In this document: positions 13,523-15,782 of the stretch, piece by piece | Layout: every line of letters starts with the position of its first letter | How positions within the stretch are numbered: position 1 is the first letter of the stretch | Program-made: the position numbers and the translations under genes | Origin: Candidatus Uhrbacteria bacterium | Lineage (GTDB): Bacteria > Patescibacteriota > Patescibacteriia > 2-12-FULL-60-25 | Direction of reading: 5' to 3' | Assembly: GCA_016866635.1 (NCBI GenBank) | Contig: VGLT01000005.1 | Location: 1 to 15,782, forward strand | Length of the DNA: 15,782 nt | The notes under the pieces: generated by a model | What the model saw: the letters and a program-made list of their open reading frames with translations, nothing else | What the model was told of the DNA's origin: nothing | Database searches by the model: none

Positions 13523-14194
13523 ATGTTTGGGACACTCTACGTCGTGGCGACCCCTATTGGGAATCTCGAAGATATTACGCAACGCGCAGGACGCATCTTG
13601 GGGGAGGTGGATTTGATTGTGTGCGAAGATACGCGTGTGACCAGCAAGCTTTTGATCCATCTTGGATTAAAAAGACCACTCACCTCACTTCATCAGCATA
13701 CAGACGCGCGATCGCTCATGAAGTTGGTTGATCGATTGAAAAAGGGGGAGTCGCTTGCATACGTCAGCGATGCAGGAACACCTGGTGTGAATGATCCGGG
13801 AGGAACATTGGTCGAGGCGTGTTACGAGCATGGAGTGACCGTCGTCCCAATTCCTGGACCATCGGCTCTGACGTCGGCCATCAGCGTGTGTGGGTTTCCC
13901 ATGGATGAATTTGCGTATCTCGGGTTTGTGCCGCATAAAAAAGGAAAAGAAACGATGATGAAGGAGGTGGCCGCACGATCTACCGCATCTATTTTTTTTG
14001 AATCAACGCATCGGATTGAAAAAACACTTGCGAGCTTGGCAAAGGTATTAGCACCTGATCGACGCGTTTTTGTTGGGCGCGAACTCACGAAGATGCATGA
14101 AACCCTCTATCGTGGAACAATTGACGAGGTGATGAAACAATTGCAAGGTACGAGCACCAAAGGAGAATTTGTTATTATCGTCGCGCCACTATGA
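13523..14194 (+). CDS. rsmI: 16S rRNA (cytidine-1402-2'-O)-methyltransferase
   Basis: 223 aa, against about 286 in E. coli: the catalytic tetrapyrrole-methylase-type domain is complete and the short C-terminal domain is absent. RsmI methylates the ribose of C1402 in the ribosomal P site using S-adenosylmethionine. Seen: LYVVATPIGNLEDI (5-18), VCEDTR (33-38), VSDAGTPGVNDPG (81-93), VPIPGPSALTSAISVCGFP (108-126), FVPHKKG (135-141), FFESTHRI (158-165) and VGRELTKMHET (184-194). The start at 13523 begins at the conserved N terminus; an in-frame ATG at 13466 would add 19 residues absent from the family and would run through the promoter. The stop overlaps the metG start (ATGA). Confidence 0.94.
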   Translation: MFGTLYVVATPIGNLEDITQRAGRILGEVDLIVCEDTRVTSKLLIHLGLKRPLTSLHQHTDARSLMKLVDRLKKGESLAYVSDAGTPGVNDPGGTLVEACYEHGVTVVPIPGPSALTSAISVCGFPMDEFAYLGFVPHKKGKETMMKEVAARSTASIFFESTHRIEKTLASLAKVLAPDRRVFVGRELTKMHETLYRGTIDEVMKQLQGTSTKGEFVIIVAPL

Positions 14195-15702
14195 AGAAGT
14201 TTTATATCACGACCACACTCCCATACGTGAATGCCGAACCGCATATTGGATTTGCGTTGGAGATTATTGAAGCGGATGCGCTGGCGCGATTTCAAGCGTT
14301 GAAAGGGGATGAAGTGGTGTTCAACACGGGAACAGATGAACACGGAACGAAGATTCAGCGTAAGGCAATAGAGAAAGGACAAGATCCACAAGCATACGTC
14401 GATGAATATGCGGCAAAATTTCATGTCTTAAAAGATGTACTCGGATTGAGCTATACGAATTTTATTCGTACGACCGATACGCATCATAAAGCCGCGGCGC
14501 AGGACTTTTGGATGCGTTGTTATAACAACGGCGATATTTATAAGAAGCAATATGAAGTAAAATATTGTGTTGGCTGTGAGCTCGAAAAAACAGATTCAGA
14601 ATTAGCCGACGGCAAATGCCCAATCCATCCAACGTATACACTTGAATTGATCAAAGAAGAAAATTATTTTTTTCGTTTTTCAAAATATCAAAATGCATTG
14701 CTCGAATTATATTCGAAGGATCCCGATTTTGTACAGCCAGCATTTCGTTTAAAAGAGATTAAAAATTTTGTCGAAAATGGACTCACGGATTTCAGCATCT
14801 CGCGTCTCAAATCAAAAATGTCTTGGGGCGTGCCAGTACCGAATGATCCAGATCATGTGATGTATGTGTGGTTCGATGCGCTGATCAATTATATTTCAAC
14901 GTTGGGCTGGCCAGAGGATCAGAAAAAATTCGAAACCTTTTGGCCTGGCGTTCAGCTGTGTGGCAAGGACAACTTGCGTCAGCAATCGGCGATGTGGCAA
15001 GCGATGCTGCTTTCGGCGAATCTTCCGACCTCAAAACGTATTTACGTGCATGGATTTATCACAGCCAATGGACAAAAGATGAGCAAGTCGATTGGTAATG
15101 TGGTTGATCCGATCGATGTCTGCAAGCGCTGGGGAACAGAGGTGATCCGTTATTTCTTGCTCCGCGAAATTCCCTTTGGCGAAGATGGAGATTTTTCCGA
15201 GACGCGTTTGAAAGAGCGATACGTGTCAGATCTCGGAAACACGCTTGGGAATCTCGTAAACCGGGTGATTGCGATGAGTAAAAAATATTTTGATGGAAAG
15301 GTACCGACGCGGACACCGGCTTCAGCTCACAACATTGAAGAAGTAAAGAAAGTGGTCGAAGCAGCATTCGCTGCATGTCGATTCGATAGTGGCCTTGATG
15401 TCATCTGGAAGAGTTTATTCGAAGCCAATAAATTTATAGAAGAAACACAGCCGTTTAAATTGATCAAAACAGATCCAGAAGCGGTCGGTCGCGTGTTGTA
15501 TGAATTACTTGAAGCCTGTCGTTGGTACGCGTGGTTGATAACGCCTGTGATGCCGCATATTGCAGATCAGATGTTGAGTCAGCTTGGGTTGAACGTCGAA
15601 GAGGAGAGAAGCCTTGGTTGGGATAAGGCTTTGCAGTGGGGAGGATTGAAATCCGGTCAGCCGCTAGGTGAACCAAGTATCTTGTTTCCGCATTTGATGT
15701 AA
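14191..15702 (+). CDS. metG: Methionyl-tRNA synthetase
   Basis: 503 aa, a class I synthetase with core and anticodon-binding domains but no C-terminal tRNA-binding (EMAP-like) extension. It charges tRNA-Met for initiation and elongation. Seen: PYVNAEPHIG with the HIGH motif at 18-21 (HIGF), NTGTDEHG (45-52), a zinc knuckle C126, C129, C143 and H146 (CVGCE ... CPIH), WGVPVP (212-217), and the second signature KMSKS (296-300) in GQKMSKSIGNVVDP. Where most relatives have GKDI-x-RFH, this protein reads GKDNLRQQ (258-265), a lineage-type variant. The start is set by the ATGA overlap with rsmI, so the two are one operon. Confidence 0.96.
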   Translation: MKKFYITTTLPYVNAEPHIGFALEIIEADALARFQALKGDEVVFNTGTDEHGTKIQRKAIEKGQDPQAYVDEYAAKFHVLKDVLGLSYTNFIRTTDTHHKAAAQDFWMRCYNNGDIYKKQYEVKYCVGCELEKTDSELADGKCPIHPTYTLELIKEENYFFRFSKYQNALLELYSKDPDFVQPAFRLKEIKNFVENGLTDFSISRLKSKMSWGVPVPNDPDHVMYVWFDALINYISTLGWPEDQKKFETFWPGVQLCGKDNLRQQSAMWQAMLLSANLPTSKRIYVHGFITANGQKMSKSIGNVVDPIDVCKRWGTEVIRYFLLREIPFGEDGDFSETRLKERYVSDLGNTLGNLVNRVIAMSKKYFDGKVPTRTPASAHNIEEVKKVVEAAFAACRFDSGLDVIWKSLFEANKFIEETQPFKLIKTDPEAVGRVLYELLEACRWYAWLITPVMPHIADQMLSQLGLNVEEERSLGWDKALQWGGLKSGQPLGEPSILFPHLM

Positions 15703-15715
15703 AATAGAAAATAGT

Positions 15716-15782
15716 ATGCTCACGGTCGATATTGTTTTTGGTCTCTTGTTGATAGGTTTTTTTATAGGGGGCTATCGTAAGG
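15716..15782 (+). CDS. CvpA-family membrane protein, N-terminal fragment cut by window end
   Basis: Only the first 22 residues are present: MLTVDIVFGLLLIGFFIGGY, then RK. This matches the N-terminal helix of CvpA-like proteins (xDIVxxxLLLxxxxxGYRRG), a membrane family linked to colicin V production and envelope stress. It starts 13 bases after metG, so it probably belongs to the rsmI-metG transcript. A TAAAAT overlaps the metG stop ten bases before this ATG. The call rests on a short stretch. Confidence 0.55.
   Translation, partial: MLTVDIVFGLLLIGFFIGGYRK

Noticed and set aside
13466..13660. Upstream extensions of the divergent lipoprotein (to 13660) and rsmI (to 13466)
   Set aside because: The two would overlap each other. 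The lipoprotein signal peptide begins at 13465 and the RsmI family N terminus begins at 13523, each with a -10 box just upstream.

Overview
The window looks like chromosomal DNA of a Candidate Phyla Radiation (Patescibacteria, probably Parcubacteria-type) bacterium. This is inferred from the gene style: a huge low-complexity surface protein ending in a peptidoglycan-binding domain, a membrane-linked PaaX/Cas2-like protein of a type I associate with CPR genomes, short housekeeping enzymes, very tight gene packing, and lipoproteins with Pro-rich linkers. TGA is used as a stop (nudix, rsmI, ytxH-like and lipoprotein genes), so the recoded Gracilibacteria/Absconditabacteria code does not apply. 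There are no tRNA or rRNA genes, no CRISPR array and no recognisable transposase. No gene-free stretch exceeds 300 bases.

Layout. 3-3341 (+): the 3' part of a repeat-rich surface protein, followed by a strong terminator. 3403-5279 (-): an overlapping pair, class II fructose-bisphosphate aldolase and a PfkB-family sugar kinase. 5404-6106: a PaaX/Cas2-like gene bracketed by two near-perfect 37-bp inverted copies of a dyad-symmetric sequence. 6141-7000 (-): a G+C-richer orphan membrane protein gene with its own TTGACA box, strong Shine-Dalgarno and terminator. 7031-9412 (+): pgi, a YtxH-like protein and rsmE. 9381-12547 (-): a NUDIX hydrolase and clpB, the latter under a promoter overlapped by a CIRCE (HrcA) operator. 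12689-13465 (-): a lipoprotein. 13523-15782 (+): rsmI, metG and the start of a CvpA-like gene.

Functional picture. Pgi, the PfkB kinase (if it acts on fructose-6-phosphate) and aldolase would be three consecutive steps of upper glycolysis. RsmE, RsmI and MetG serve the ribosome and translation. ClpB is a heat-shock disaggregase.

Most interesting structure. (1) The inverted-repeat-bracketed PaaX/Cas2-like gene, either an autoregulated locus or a small mobile-like cassette. (2) Several unrelated 7- or 8-bp tandem arrays in and between genes. (3) A pair of 28-bp hairpin units with compensatory base changes next to the clpB promoter. (4) A recurring layout in which a -10-like box lies 6-9 bases before the start codon with no Shine-Dalgarno, suggesting leaderless transcripts for many first genes.
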